From Stenotrophomonas sp. 704A1 (GTDB lineage: Bacteria; Pseudomonadota; Gammaproteobacteria; Xanthomonadales; Xanthomonadaceae), in NCBI RefSeq assembly GCF_030549525.1, contig NZ_CP130831.1:1947501-2011500 (forward strand): a stretch of DNA of 64,000 bases. The letters are read 5' to 3'. Both the position numbers and the translations under genes were made by a program. Below are positions 52,044 to 59,844 of this stretch, in pieces (position 1 is the first letter of the stretch; every line of letters begins with the position of its first letter). The notes under the pieces were generated by a model. That model ran no database searches. It had not been told where the DNA came from and saw only the letters and a program-made list of their open reading frames with translations.

Positions 52044-53075
52044 TTGAAGAAGTCCGATTTCCATTACGACCTGCCGGCCGAACTGATCGCGCAGGCACCG
52101 TTGGCCGAGCGTTCGGCCAGTCGCCTGATGCTGGTGCCGCCGGCGCCGGCCGCCTTCACCGATCAGCAGGTGCGCGACCTGCCGGCGCTGCTGCAGCCCG
52201 GCGACCTGCTGGTGTTCAACGACACCCGGGTGATCCCGGCGCGCCTGTTCGGGCAGAAGGCCAGCGGCGGTCGCGTGGAGATCCTGATCGAGCGCCTGCT
52301 CGGTGGCCAGCAGGCGCGGGCCCAGGTGGGGGCGAGCAAATCGCCCAAGGCCGGCAGCCGGATTGCCCTGGATGCGGGCGGCGAGGCGGAAGTGCTGGGC
52401 CGCGATGGCGAGTTCTATGTGCTGCAGTTCCATGTGCCGGAATCGCTGGAGCAGTGGCTGCTGCACGCTGGCCGGTTGCCGCTGCCGCCCTACATCCAGC
52501 GCGAGCCGGGCGTGGACGACCGCGAGCGCTACCAGACCGTGTTCGCCCGCGAAGTGGGCGCGGTGGCCGCACCGACCGCCGGCCTGCATTTCGACGAGCC
52601 GCTGCTGGCCGCGCTGAAGGACAGGGGGGTGGAATTCGGCCACGTTACCCTGCATGTGGGCGCAGGGACCTTCCAGCCGGTGCGTGCCGATGACCTGAAG
52701 GACCACGTGATGCACCGCGAGTGGCTGAACGTGGGCGCCGAACTGGTCCAGCAGGTGCGGCGCACCCGTGAGGCCGGCGGCCGGGTGATCGGCGTCGGCA
52801 CCACCGTGGTGCGCGCGCTGGAGAGCGCGATGCGCGATGGCGAGCTGCTGCCGTTCGCCGGCGAGACCCAGATCTTCATCACCCCCGGCTACCGCATCCG
52901 CAGCGTGGATGCGATGGTGACCAACTTCCATCTGCCGGAAAGCACGCTGCTGATGATGATCTCGGCCTTTGCCGGCAAGGACCGCGTGTTCGAGGCCTAC
53001 CAGCACGCGATCGCGCAGCGCTACCGGTTCTTCAGCTACGGCGATGCGATGCTGCTGTTCCCGCAGGCGGGGTAG
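52044..53075 (+). CDS. queA: S-adenosylmethionine:tRNA ribosyltransferase-isomerase QueA
   Basis: 343 residues from TTG 52044 (giving MKKSDFHYDLPAELIAQ, the family's usual start); ATG 52008 upstream in frame is the alternative. Conserved segments: RSASRLMLV, LLVFNDTRVIPARLFG, EVGAVAAPTAGLHF, LHVGAGTFQPV and FHLPESTLLMMISAFAG. It makes epoxyqueuosine in tRNA by transferring the ribosyl part of SAM. First of the queA-tgt pair. Confidence 0.96.
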   Translation: MKKSDFHYDLPAELIAQAPLAERSASRLMLVPPAPAAFTDQQVRDLPALLQPGDLLVFNDTRVIPARLFGQKASGGRVEILIERLLGGQQARAQVGASKSPKAGSRIALDAGGEAEVLGRDGEFYVLQFHVPESLEQWLLHAGRLPLPPYIQREPGVDDRERYQTVFAREVGAVAAPTAGLHFDEPLLAALKDRGVEFGHVTLHVGAGTFQPVRADDLKDHVMHREWLNVGAELVQQVRRTREAGGRVIGVGTTVVRALESAMRDGELLPFAGETQIFITPGYRIRSVDAMVTNFHLPESTLLMMISAFAGKDRVFEAYQHAIAQRYRFFSYGDAMLLFPQAG

Positions 53076-53086
53076 GGCTGGGGTGG

Positions 53087-53151
53087 GTAGCGCCGGGCCA
53101 TGCCCGGCGGGGCGCAGTTGCGGGTCATCCGCCGGGCATGGCCCGGGCTAC
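53087..53151. repeat. SMAG inverted pair between queA and tgt
   Basis: GTAG plus the CGCCGGGC / GCCCGGCG hairpin (53087-53109) faces a reverse copy ending in CTAC (53130-53151). The pair can fold into one larger hairpin. It separates queA from tgt. Confidence 0.8.
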
Positions 53152-53211
53152 CGGAGCAGGGAAGGCGGTTTTGGGAGACAATAGGCGACTATTTGCCTGA
53201 ATGACCGCTCC

Positions 53212-54342
53212 ATGTCCCGACTGCAGTTCCAGCTCCAGACCCGCGACGGCCGTGCCCGCCGTGGCCGCCTGACCTTCCCGCGTGGCACGGTGGAAACGCC
53301 GGCCTTCATGCCGGTGGGAACCTATGGCTCGGTCAAGGGCATTCTGCCGGACCAGGTGCGCGCACTGGGCGCCGAGATCATCCTCGGCAACACCTTCCAC
53401 CTGTACCTGCGCCCGGGCCTGGACATCATCGCCGACCACGGCGGCCTGCACGGCTTCTGCCGCTGGGATGGCCCGATCCTGACCGACTCCGGCGGTTTCC
53501 AGGTGTTCTCGCTGGCCCACCGCCGCAAGATCACCGAGCAGGGCGTGACCTTCGCCTCGCCCACCGACGGTGCCCGCGTGTTCCTGGGCCCGGAAGAGAG
53601 TATGAAGATCCAGAAGGTGCTCGATTCGGACGTGGTGATGATCTTCGACGAGTGCACCCCGTACCCTGCCACCGAGGACGTGGCTCGCCGGTCGATGGAG
53701 CTGAGCCTGCGCTGGGCCCAGCGCAGCCGCAATGCCCATGACGAGCTGGGCAACGACGCGGCCCTGTTCGGCATCGTCCAGGGCGGGGTGCATACCGACC
53801 TGCGCAGCCGCTCGGCCGACGCCCTGCAGGCCATCGGCTTCGACGGCTATGCCATCGGCGGCCTGGCCGTGGGCGAGCCGGAAGACGAGCGCAACGCGAT
53901 GCTCGACCACCTCGACCCGGAGCTGCCCAGCGACCGTCCGCGTTACCTGATGGGCGTGGGCCGGCCGGAAGACCTGGTGGAAGGCGTGGCCCGCGGCGTG
54001 GACATGTTCGACTGCGTGATGCCGACCCGGAACGCCCGCAACGGCCACTATTTCACCTCGTTCGGCACCGTCCGCATCCGTAATTCCCAGTACGCACGGG
54101 ACATGGACCCGATCGAACCCGGCTGCGGCTGCGTGGCCTGCACCGGCGGCTACACCCGTTCCTACCTGCGCCACCTGGACCGCTGCAACGAGATGCTGGC
54201 GCCGATGCTGGGCACCCTGCACAACCTGTTCTATTACGAGAAACTGATGGCCGACATCCGCGCAGCCATCGAGGCGGGAACCTTCCTGGCCTTCCGCGAG
54301 TCCTTCTATGCGGCCCGTGGGGCGGTTGCGCCCCCGCTGTAA
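53212..54342 (+). CDS. tgt: tRNA-guanine transglycosylase
   Basis: 376 residues. Catalytic Asp in [13 protein letters not shown], substrate loop GIVQGGVH, nucleophile Asp in [13 protein letters not shown], and the zinc site CGCVACTGG...H near residue 305-340. It swaps guanine 34 for preQ1 in tRNAs with GUN anticodons, the step before QueA. It lies upstream of yajC-secD-secF, the usual order. Confidence 0.98.
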   Translation: MSRLQFQLQTRDGRARRGRLTFPRGTVETPAFMPVGTYGSVKGILPDQVRALGAEIILGNTFHLYLRPGLDIIADHGGLHGFCRWDGPILTDSGGFQVFSLAHRRKITEQGVTFASPTDGARVFLGPEESMKIQKVLDSDVVMIFDECTPYPATEDVARRSMELSLRWAQRSRNAHDELGNDAALFGIVQGGVHTDLRSRSADALQAIGFDGYAIGGLAVGEPEDERNAMLDHLDPELPSDRPRYLMGVGRPEDLVEGVARGVDMFDCVMPTRNARNGHYFTSFGTVRIRNSQYARDMDPIEPGCGCVACTGGYTRSYLRHLDRCNEMLAPMLGTLHNLFYYEKLMADIRAAIEAGTFLAFRESFYAARGAVAPPL

Positions 54343-54476
54343 CCCCGTGGTACCCCTGCCGAACGGCCCAAGGACGAACGTCCGGGGCCGTGGCATACTT
54401 CAAGGCTGACCCAGATCCGCGGTCGACACCCCCGCCCGTGAACGAGCGGGAGCGCCGCCCAACCAAAGGACCAACG

Positions 54477-54821
54477 ATGAACCTGCTTGCTTTCCTGATT
54501 CCCGCCGCCCACGCCCAGGCCGCCGGCGGCCAACCGCAGGGCATGGGCCTGACCACGCTGCTGTTCCCGATCATCCTGATCGCCATCATGTACTTCCTGA
54601 TGATCCGCCCGCAGATGAAGCGGCAGAAGGAGCACAAGGCCATGCTGGAGAAGATCAAGCGCGGCGACGAAGTGCTGACCAACGGTGGTATCGCCGGCGT
54701 GGTCACCGACATCGGCGACAACTTCATCACCATCGAAGTGGCCGACAACGTGCGCATCCGCGTGCAGAAGGGCGCTGTCGGCAACGTGCTGCCGGCCGGT
54801 ACCCTGAAGTCGGCCCAGTAA
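54477..54821 (+). CDS. yajC: Sec translocon accessory protein YajC
   Basis: 114 residues from ATG 54477. One membrane helix (LLFPIILIAIMYFLMIRPQMK) with the conserved RPQ motif, then KIKRGDEVLTNGGIAGVV. It associates with SecDF at the inner membrane. Confidence 0.97.
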   Translation: MNLLAFLIPAAHAQAAGGQPQGMGLTTLLFPIILIAIMYFLMIRPQMKRQKEHKAMLEKIKRGDEVLTNGGIAGVVTDIGDNFITIEVADNVRIRVQKGAVGNVLPAGTLKSAQ

Positions 54822-54882
54822 GCCACTCCCTTTCCGAAGCACAACCGCGGCGCCGGGGATGGCGCCGCGCGGGACCCAAGCA

Positions 54883-56739
54883 ATGCTCGAATTTCCACGC
54901 TGGAAGTACGTCGTCATCCTGATCGTACTCGCGCTCAGCACGCTGTACGCGCTGCCCAACATCTACCAGAAGGACCCGGCCATCCAGATCACCGCCAACC
55001 GTGGCGGGCAGATCGACGATGCGCTGCGCGACCGTGTGCTGGCCGAGCTGAACAAGGCCGGTGTCACCACGATCGGCGCAGAGAAGGAAGGGGACAGCCT
55101 GATCGTCCGCCTGTCGGACCTGAAGTCGCAGTCCGCCGCCAGTGATGAGCTGCGTGACAGCGTGGGCGAGAACTACACCGTCGCGCTGAACCTGGCGTCG
55201 ACCGTGCCGGACTGGCTGGCCAATCTCGGCGGGCGGCCGATGGTACTGGGCCTGGACCTGCAGGGCGGCGTGCACTTCGTGCTGCAGGTCGACCAGAAGG
55301 CTGCGCTGGACAAGCGACTGGACGCCTACACCGAAGACGTGCGCAGCACCCTGCGTGATGCGCGGATCGCCTACCAGTCGGTCGAGCGTCGCGCTGACAA
55401 CACCATCGTGGCCAACCTCAGCCCGTCGGCCGGCGAAGATGCCGGTACCCGCGCCCGCGCCGCACTGGCCAAGGCGCAGCCGACCCTGGGCTACGACGTC
55501 AGCGGCAGCCGCATCACGGTCTCCATTCCGGAAGCCGAGATCACCCAGATCGCCAATGGCGCGATCGAGCAGAACATCAACACCCTGCGCAACCGCGTGA
55601 ACCAGCTCGGCGTGGCCGAGCCGATCATCCAGCGCCAGGGTGCCGACCGCGTGGTCGTGCAGCTGCCGGGTGTGCAGGACACCGCCGAAGCCAAGCGCAT
55701 GATCGGTGCCACCGCCACCCTGGAATACCGCGCGGTGGTGGATGGCAACGCGCAGGACGCCATCGCGTCGGGCCGCATCCCGCCGGAAGCGAAGGTGTAC
55801 CAGCGTCGTGACGGCGGTGGTCCGGTGCTGCTGAACAAGCGCGTGATCGTCACCGGTGACCAGATGGTGGCCGCACAGGCGGTGAACGATCCCACCACCG
55901 GCACCCCGGCGGTCAGCGTGACGCTGAACAACGTCGGCGGCCAGCGCATGTTCGACTTCACCAGCGCCAACGTGAACAAGCCGATGGCGGTGGTGTACAC
56001 CGAGCGCGTGCCGACCGTGACCATCGTTGATGGCCAGGAAGTGCGTGGCTTCAAGGTCAACGAGGAAGTGATCTCGGTGGCCAACATCAACGGCGTGTTC
56101 GGCAAGAACTTCCAGACCACCGGCCTGCAGAAGAAGGAAGCCGAGGACCTGGCCAAGCTGCTGAAGTCGGGTTCGCTGGCTGCGCCGATGGACTTCGTCG
56201 AAGAACGCGTGGTCGGCCCGAGCCTGGGTGCCGAGAACGTCAAGAACGGCATCACCGCGGTGGTGTATGCCTTCATGTTCACCCTGGTGTTCTTCAGCAT
56301 CTACTACCGCATGTTCGGTCTGATCACCTCGGTGGCGATGCTGTTCAACCTGCTGATCGTGGTGGCGGTGATGTCGCTGTTCGGCGCGACCATGACCCTG
56401 CCGGGCTTCGCCGGCCTGGCGTTGTCGGTCGGTCTGTCGGTCGACGCCAACGTGCTGATCAACGAACGTATCCGTGAAGAGCTGCGTGCCGGCGTGCCGG
56501 GCAAGACCGCGATCGTGACCGGTTACGAACGTGCATCGGGCACCATTCTCGACGCCAACCTGACCGGCCTGATCGTCGGTGTGGCGCTGTTCGCATTCGG
56601 TACCGGTCCGCTGAAGGGCTTCGCGCTGACCATGATCATCGGTATTTTCGCCTCCATGTTCACCGCGATCACCGTATCGCGTGCGCTGGCGACGCTGATC
56701 TACGGCCGTCGCAAGAAGCTCCAGAACGTGGCCATCTGA
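54883..56739 (+). CDS. secD: Protein translocase subunit SecD
   Basis: 618 residues from ATG 54883. An N-terminal membrane helix (YVVILIVLALSTLYALPNIY), a large periplasmic domain with GLDLQGGVHFVL near residue 120, and five C-terminal helices with the DANVLINERIREE motif. It uses the proton gradient to pull secreted proteins through. Confidence 0.98.
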   Translation: MLEFPRWKYVVILIVLALSTLYALPNIYQKDPAIQITANRGGQIDDALRDRVLAELNKAGVTTIGAEKEGDSLIVRLSDLKSQSAASDELRDSVGENYTVALNLASTVPDWLANLGGRPMVLGLDLQGGVHFVLQVDQKAALDKRLDAYTEDVRSTLRDARIAYQSVERRADNTIVANLSPSAGEDAGTRARAALAKAQPTLGYDVSGSRITVSIPEAEITQIANGAIEQNINTLRNRVNQLGVAEPIIQRQGADRVVVQLPGVQDTAEAKRMIGATATLEYRAVVDGNAQDAIASGRIPPEAKVYQRRDGGGPVLLNKRVIVTGDQMVAAQAVNDPTTGTPAVSVTLNNVGGQRMFDFTSANVNKPMAVVYTERVPTVTIVDGQEVRGFKVNEEVISVANINGVFGKNFQTTGLQKKEAEDLAKLLKSGSLAAPMDFVEERVVGPSLGAENVKNGITAVVYAFMFTLVFFSIYYRMFGLITSVAMLFNLLIVVAVMSLFGATMTLPGFAGLALSVGLSVDANVLINERIREELRAGVPGKTAIVTGYERASGTILDANLTGLIVGVALFAFGTGPLKGFALTMIIGIFASMFTAITVSRALATLIYGRRKKLQNVAI

Positions 56740-56754
56740 CGGGACGACACGCAC

Positions 56755-57735
56755 ATGAAACTGTTTCCGCTGCACATCCTCCCGAACGACACCAAGATCG
56801 ACTTCATGCGCTGGCGCCATGTCGCCATGGCAGTCACCATCGTGGTGTTCCTGGCCTCGATCGCGATCATCGGCGTCAAGGGCTTCAACTACGCGCTGGA
56901 CTTCACCGGCGGCACCCTGATCGAAGCCCGCTTCGACAAGGCGGTGGACGTCGAGCAGGTCCGTACCAAGCTGGAGCAGAATGGCTTCGAAGGAGCCCAG
57001 GTGCAGAGCGTGGGTGGCAACACCGACCTGCTGATCCGCCTGGCCCCGCACGGCGAGCATGCCCCGGGCACCGGTGCTGCCGCCGCCGAGGACAAGGCTA
57101 CCGCTGCGGCTGTGGTGAAGGCCCTTTCCACCGCCGACAACCAGGCCACCGTGCTGCGCAACGAGTTTGTCGGCCCGCAGATCGGCAAGGACCTGGCGAT
57201 GAATGGCCTGTACGCCACCATCTTCATGCTGGCCGGCTTCCTGATCTACATCGCCGTCCGCTTCGAGTGGAAGTTCGCGGTCACCGCCAGCATCGTGGCC
57301 ATGTTCGACCTGATCGTGACGGTCGCCTACGTGTCGCTGCTGGGCCGTGAGTTCGACCTGACCGTGCTGGCCGGCCTGCTGTCGGTGATGGGTTTTGCGA
57401 TCAACGACATCATCGTGGTGTTCGACCGCGTCCGCGAGAACTTCCGCAGCCTGCGCGTGGAGCCGATGGAAGTGCTCAACCGTTCGATCAACCAGACGCT
57501 GTCGCGTACGGTGATCACCGCGGTGATGTTCTTCCTGTCGGCGCTTGCCCTGTACCTGTACGGTGGCAGCTCGATGGAAGGCCTGGCCGAGACCCACATG
57601 ATCGGTGCGGTGATCGTGGTGCTGTCCTCGATCCTGGTGGCGGTGCCGATGCTGACCATCGGTGCGCTGCGGGTGACCAAGCAGGACCTGCTGCCGAAGG
57701 CGAAGGACGTCGAAGCGCTGGCGCGCCGCCCATAA
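56755..57735 (+). CDS. secF: Protein translocase subunit SecF
   Basis: 326 residues. GFNYALDFTGGTLIEARF near the N-terminus, FEWKFAVTASIVAMFDL, and the FAINDIIVVFDRVREN motif near residue 220. Partner of SecD; 15 bp downstream. A strong terminator follows. Confidence 0.98.
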   Translation: MKLFPLHILPNDTKIDFMRWRHVAMAVTIVVFLASIAIIGVKGFNYALDFTGGTLIEARFDKAVDVEQVRTKLEQNGFEGAQVQSVGGNTDLLIRLAPHGEHAPGTGAAAAEDKATAAAVVKALSTADNQATVLRNEFVGPQIGKDLAMNGLYATIFMLAGFLIYIAVRFEWKFAVTASIVAMFDLIVTVAYVSLLGREFDLTVLAGLLSVMGFAINDIIVVFDRVRENFRSLRVEPMEVLNRSINQTLSRTVITAVMFFLSALALYLYGGSSMEGLAETHMIGAVIVVLSSILVAVPMLTIGALRVTKQDLLPKAKDVEALARRP

Positions 57736-57760
57736 GGGAGGTTCGCCGCTTCACGCAGAG

Positions 57761-57784
57761 AACCCCGCGCAAGCGGGGTTTTTT
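57761..57784 (+). terminator. Rho-independent terminator of the yajC-secDF operon
   Basis: AACCCCGC pairs with GCGGGGTT across the stable loop GCAA, followed by more T (57781-57784). It lies 26 bp after the secF stop. Confidence 0.9.
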
Positions 57785-57956
57785 GTTGGCAGGGCTTGCA
57801 GCCCTGGTACGCGTCATCGCATGCGCGCTGTCGCTCCCACGCTTCGCTGCGCGAACCGTGGGCCCCACTTACCAACTCCCAGACCCCCGCCGCTTCGCGG
57901 CCGCCCCCTGACTCAGGGGGCTTTGCCCCAGACCGGTTCCGCGCGGCTGTTGGTGG

Positions 57957-58123
57957 GTGCCGACCGTTGGTCGGCACATTTGTCAGCTATCGAATGAATC
58001 ATCCACGCATGGCGTGGATCTACTGGGGCGCGCGGCTTCTGGTAGGTGTCGACCTTGGTCGACACGACTTTTCTGTCAGATATCTATATCCGCCCCCGTG
58101 CCGACCAACGGTCGGTACCCACC
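57957..58123. repeat. Cluster of four SMAG-type stem-loops
   Basis: Perfect 9-bp stems GTGCCGACC / GGTCGGCAC (57957-57977) and, after GTAG, GTGTCGACC / GGTCGACAC (58042-58065). ATCCACGC / GCGTGGAT then CTAC in reverse (58001-58023). GTGCCGACC / GGTCGGTAC in reverse (58098-58118). The loops vary but the stem length and heads are shared, as expected of SMAG subfamilies. Confidence 0.75.
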
Positions 58124-58163
58124 ATCAGCAGCATGTTCTGACAGATCGCGGAGAACTGTCGAA

Positions 58164-58265
58164 GGCGGGGTGGGTCCGGTTGAGGGGGCGTGAGCCGCAT
58201 GGATGCGGCGACCGAGCCTACAGGGACGTATTCACGGCGTCCCCCTCAACCGGACCCGCCCCGCC
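58164..58265. repeat. 102-bp nested inverted-repeat element
   Basis: The 25-base arms at 58164-58188 and 58241-58265 match as inverted repeats at 24 of 25 positions. The 52-base centre holds a second small hairpin (GCCGCAT / ATGCGGC, about 58195-58210). No transposase or coding sequence lies inside. It looks like a non-autonomous palindromic element. Confidence 0.6.
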
Positions 58266-58475
58266 AACCCACGGAAAGCCAGCTTCTGAAGTTGACGTTG
58301 ATGTGGCTTGAAGCAGGTGCAGGGCTGCAAGCCCTGCAAAAGAAAACTCCACCCTACGCCAGCGTCGGTTGTGCAATCGGCCCCCGCGCACTACGATCCT
58401 GCGGTTCGCGCGCGCCCGCGCGCCCGTACTCCTGCTGAGCGCCCTGCGCGCCGCATCTGCCAACCCGAGGTCTCC

Positions 58476-59735
58476 ATGGTCATCAAACCGCGCGTCCGCG
58501 GCTTCATCTGCGTCACCACCCATCCGACCGGCTGCGACGCCGCCGTCAAGCAGCAGATCGACTACATCCGCGCGCGTCCGCCGATCCAGAACGGTCCCAA
58601 GCGCGTGCTGGTGATCGGTGCGTCCACCGGCTATGGCCTGGCCGCACGCATCACCGCGGCCTTCGGCAGTGGCGCGGCGACCCTGGGCATCTTCTTCGAA
58701 CGCCCGGGTACCGAGAGCAAGCCGGGTACCGCCGGCTGGTACAACTCGGCCGCGTTCCACAAGTACGCCGATGCCGCCGGCCTGTATGCCAAGAGCATCA
58801 ACGGCGATGCCTTCTCCGATGAGGTGAAGGCCAGGACCATCGAGATGATCAAGGCCGACCTCGGCCAGGTCGACCAGGTGGTCTACAGCCTGGCTGCGCC
58901 GCGCCGCAAGCACCCCAAGACCGGCGAGATCATCAGCTCCACGTTGAAGCCGATCGGCGAGCCGATCACCCTGCGTGGCCTGGATACCGACAAGGAAGTG
59001 CTGACCGAGACCCATCTGCAGCCGGCGACCGCCGAGGAAATTGCCGGCACCGTGGCGGTGATGGGCGGTGAAGACTGGCAGATGTGGATCGACGCGCTGG
59101 CCGATGCCGGCGTGCTGGCCAATGGCTGCACCACCACCGCCTTCACCTATGTCGGCGAAGAGATCACCCAGGCCATCTACTGGAACGGCTCGATCGGCGC
59201 CGCCAAGAAGGATCTGGACAACAAGGTGCTGGGCCTGCGCGAGAAGCTGGCCAAGATCGGGGGAGATGCGCGGGTGTCGGTGCTCAAGGCCGTGGTCACC
59301 CAGGCCAGCTCGGCCATCCCGACCATGCCGCTGTACCTGTCGCTGCTGTTCAAGGTGATGAAGGAGAAGGGCACCCACGAAGGCTGCATCGAGCAGCTGG
59401 ACGTGCTGTACGACATCCTCTACGGCGGCAAGGCCGACGGCGTGGCGGTCGATCGCCTGCGCCACGACCTGGTCGACGGCGATGGCCACACCGTCGCGCT
59501 CATCGACGAAGAGGGCCGCCTGCGTGCCGACTACAAGGAAATGGCCGCCGATGTGCAGGGCAAGGTGGTCGCGCTGTGGCCGCAGGTGACCAATGAGAAC
59601 CTGTACGAGATCAGCGACCTGGCCGGTTACAAGGCCGACTTCCTGCGCCTGTTCGGGTTCGGCGTAGAAGGCGTCGACTACGAGGCCGACGTCGATCCGG
59701 ACGTCAGGATCGCCAATCTGGTCGATCTGACCTGA
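58476..59735 (+). CDS. fabV: Trans-2-enoyl-ACP/CoA reductase FabV
   Basis: 419 residues from ATG 58476 ([17 protein letters not shown]). Rossmann motif [15 protein letters not shown]. The FabV catalytic pair is Y235-x8-K244 in [11 protein letters not shown], the same numbering as the Burkholderia enzyme. It performs the last reduction in each fatty-acid elongation round with NADH. FabV resists triclosan, so it probably underlies the intrinsic tolerance of this organism. No FabI is seen nearby. Confidence 0.97.
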   Translation: MVIKPRVRGFICVTTHPTGCDAAVKQQIDYIRARPPIQNGPKRVLVIGASTGYGLAARITAAFGSGAATLGIFFERPGTESKPGTAGWYNSAAFHKYADAAGLYAKSINGDAFSDEVKARTIEMIKADLGQVDQVVYSLAAPRRKHPKTGEIISSTLKPIGEPITLRGLDTDKEVLTETHLQPATAEEIAGTVAVMGGEDWQMWIDALADAGVLANGCTTTAFTYVGEEITQAIYWNGSIGAAKKDLDNKVLGLREKLAKIGGDARVSVLKAVVTQASSAIPTMPLYLSLLFKVMKEKGTHEGCIEQLDVLYDILYGGKADGVAVDRLRHDLVDGDGHTVALIDEEGRLRADYKEMAADVQGKVVALWPQVTNENLYEISDLAGYKADFLRLFGFGVEGVDYEADVDPDVRIANLVDLT

Positions 59736-59744
59736 TCCACGAAG

Positions 59745-59768
59745 AGGCCGGCGCAAGCCGGCCTTCTT
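59745..59768 (+). terminator. Terminator of fabV
   Basis: AGGCCGGC pairs with GCCGGCCT across GCAA, then TCTT. It lies 9 bp past the stop. Confidence 0.8.
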
Positions 59769-59773
59769 CATTG

Positions 59774-59842
59774 GTAGCGCCGGGCCATGCCCGGCGAGCG
59801 CAGCGGTCTGCCGGCCATCCGCCGGGCATGGCCCGGCGCTAC
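59774..59842. repeat. SMAG inverted pair
   Basis: GTAG-CGCCGGGCCATGCCCGGCG (59774-59796, written in two parts here) faces its reverse copy ending in CTAC (59820-59842). The sequence is nearly the same as the pair at 53087. It ends 2 bp before the fimX stop and lies between converging genes. Confidence 0.85.
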
Positions 59843-59844
59843 CG

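Larger units (their letters stand above)
57785..58475. other. Gene-free 690-bp intergenic region filled with repeats
   Basis: No coding region is supported. In order: a GCAGGGCTTGCAGCCCTGG palindrome (57788-57806); a CCCCCTG/CAGGGGG hairpin (57904-57920); four SMAG-type stem-loops (57957-58123); a 102-bp nested inverted repeat (58164-58265); a second GCAGGGCT palindrome (58319-58337); and a short stretch before fabV that must hold its promoter. Confidence 0.7.

Noticed and set aside
54727..57597. 956-codon His-rich open frame antisense to secD and secF
   Set aside because: Its His/Gln/Asp-rich composition is the complement of sense-strand codons; no family features.
57957..58123. Regularly spaced hairpins as a CRISPR array
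   Set aside because: The units differ in sequence and spacing and are each self-complementary; no repeat-spacer pattern and no cas genes.
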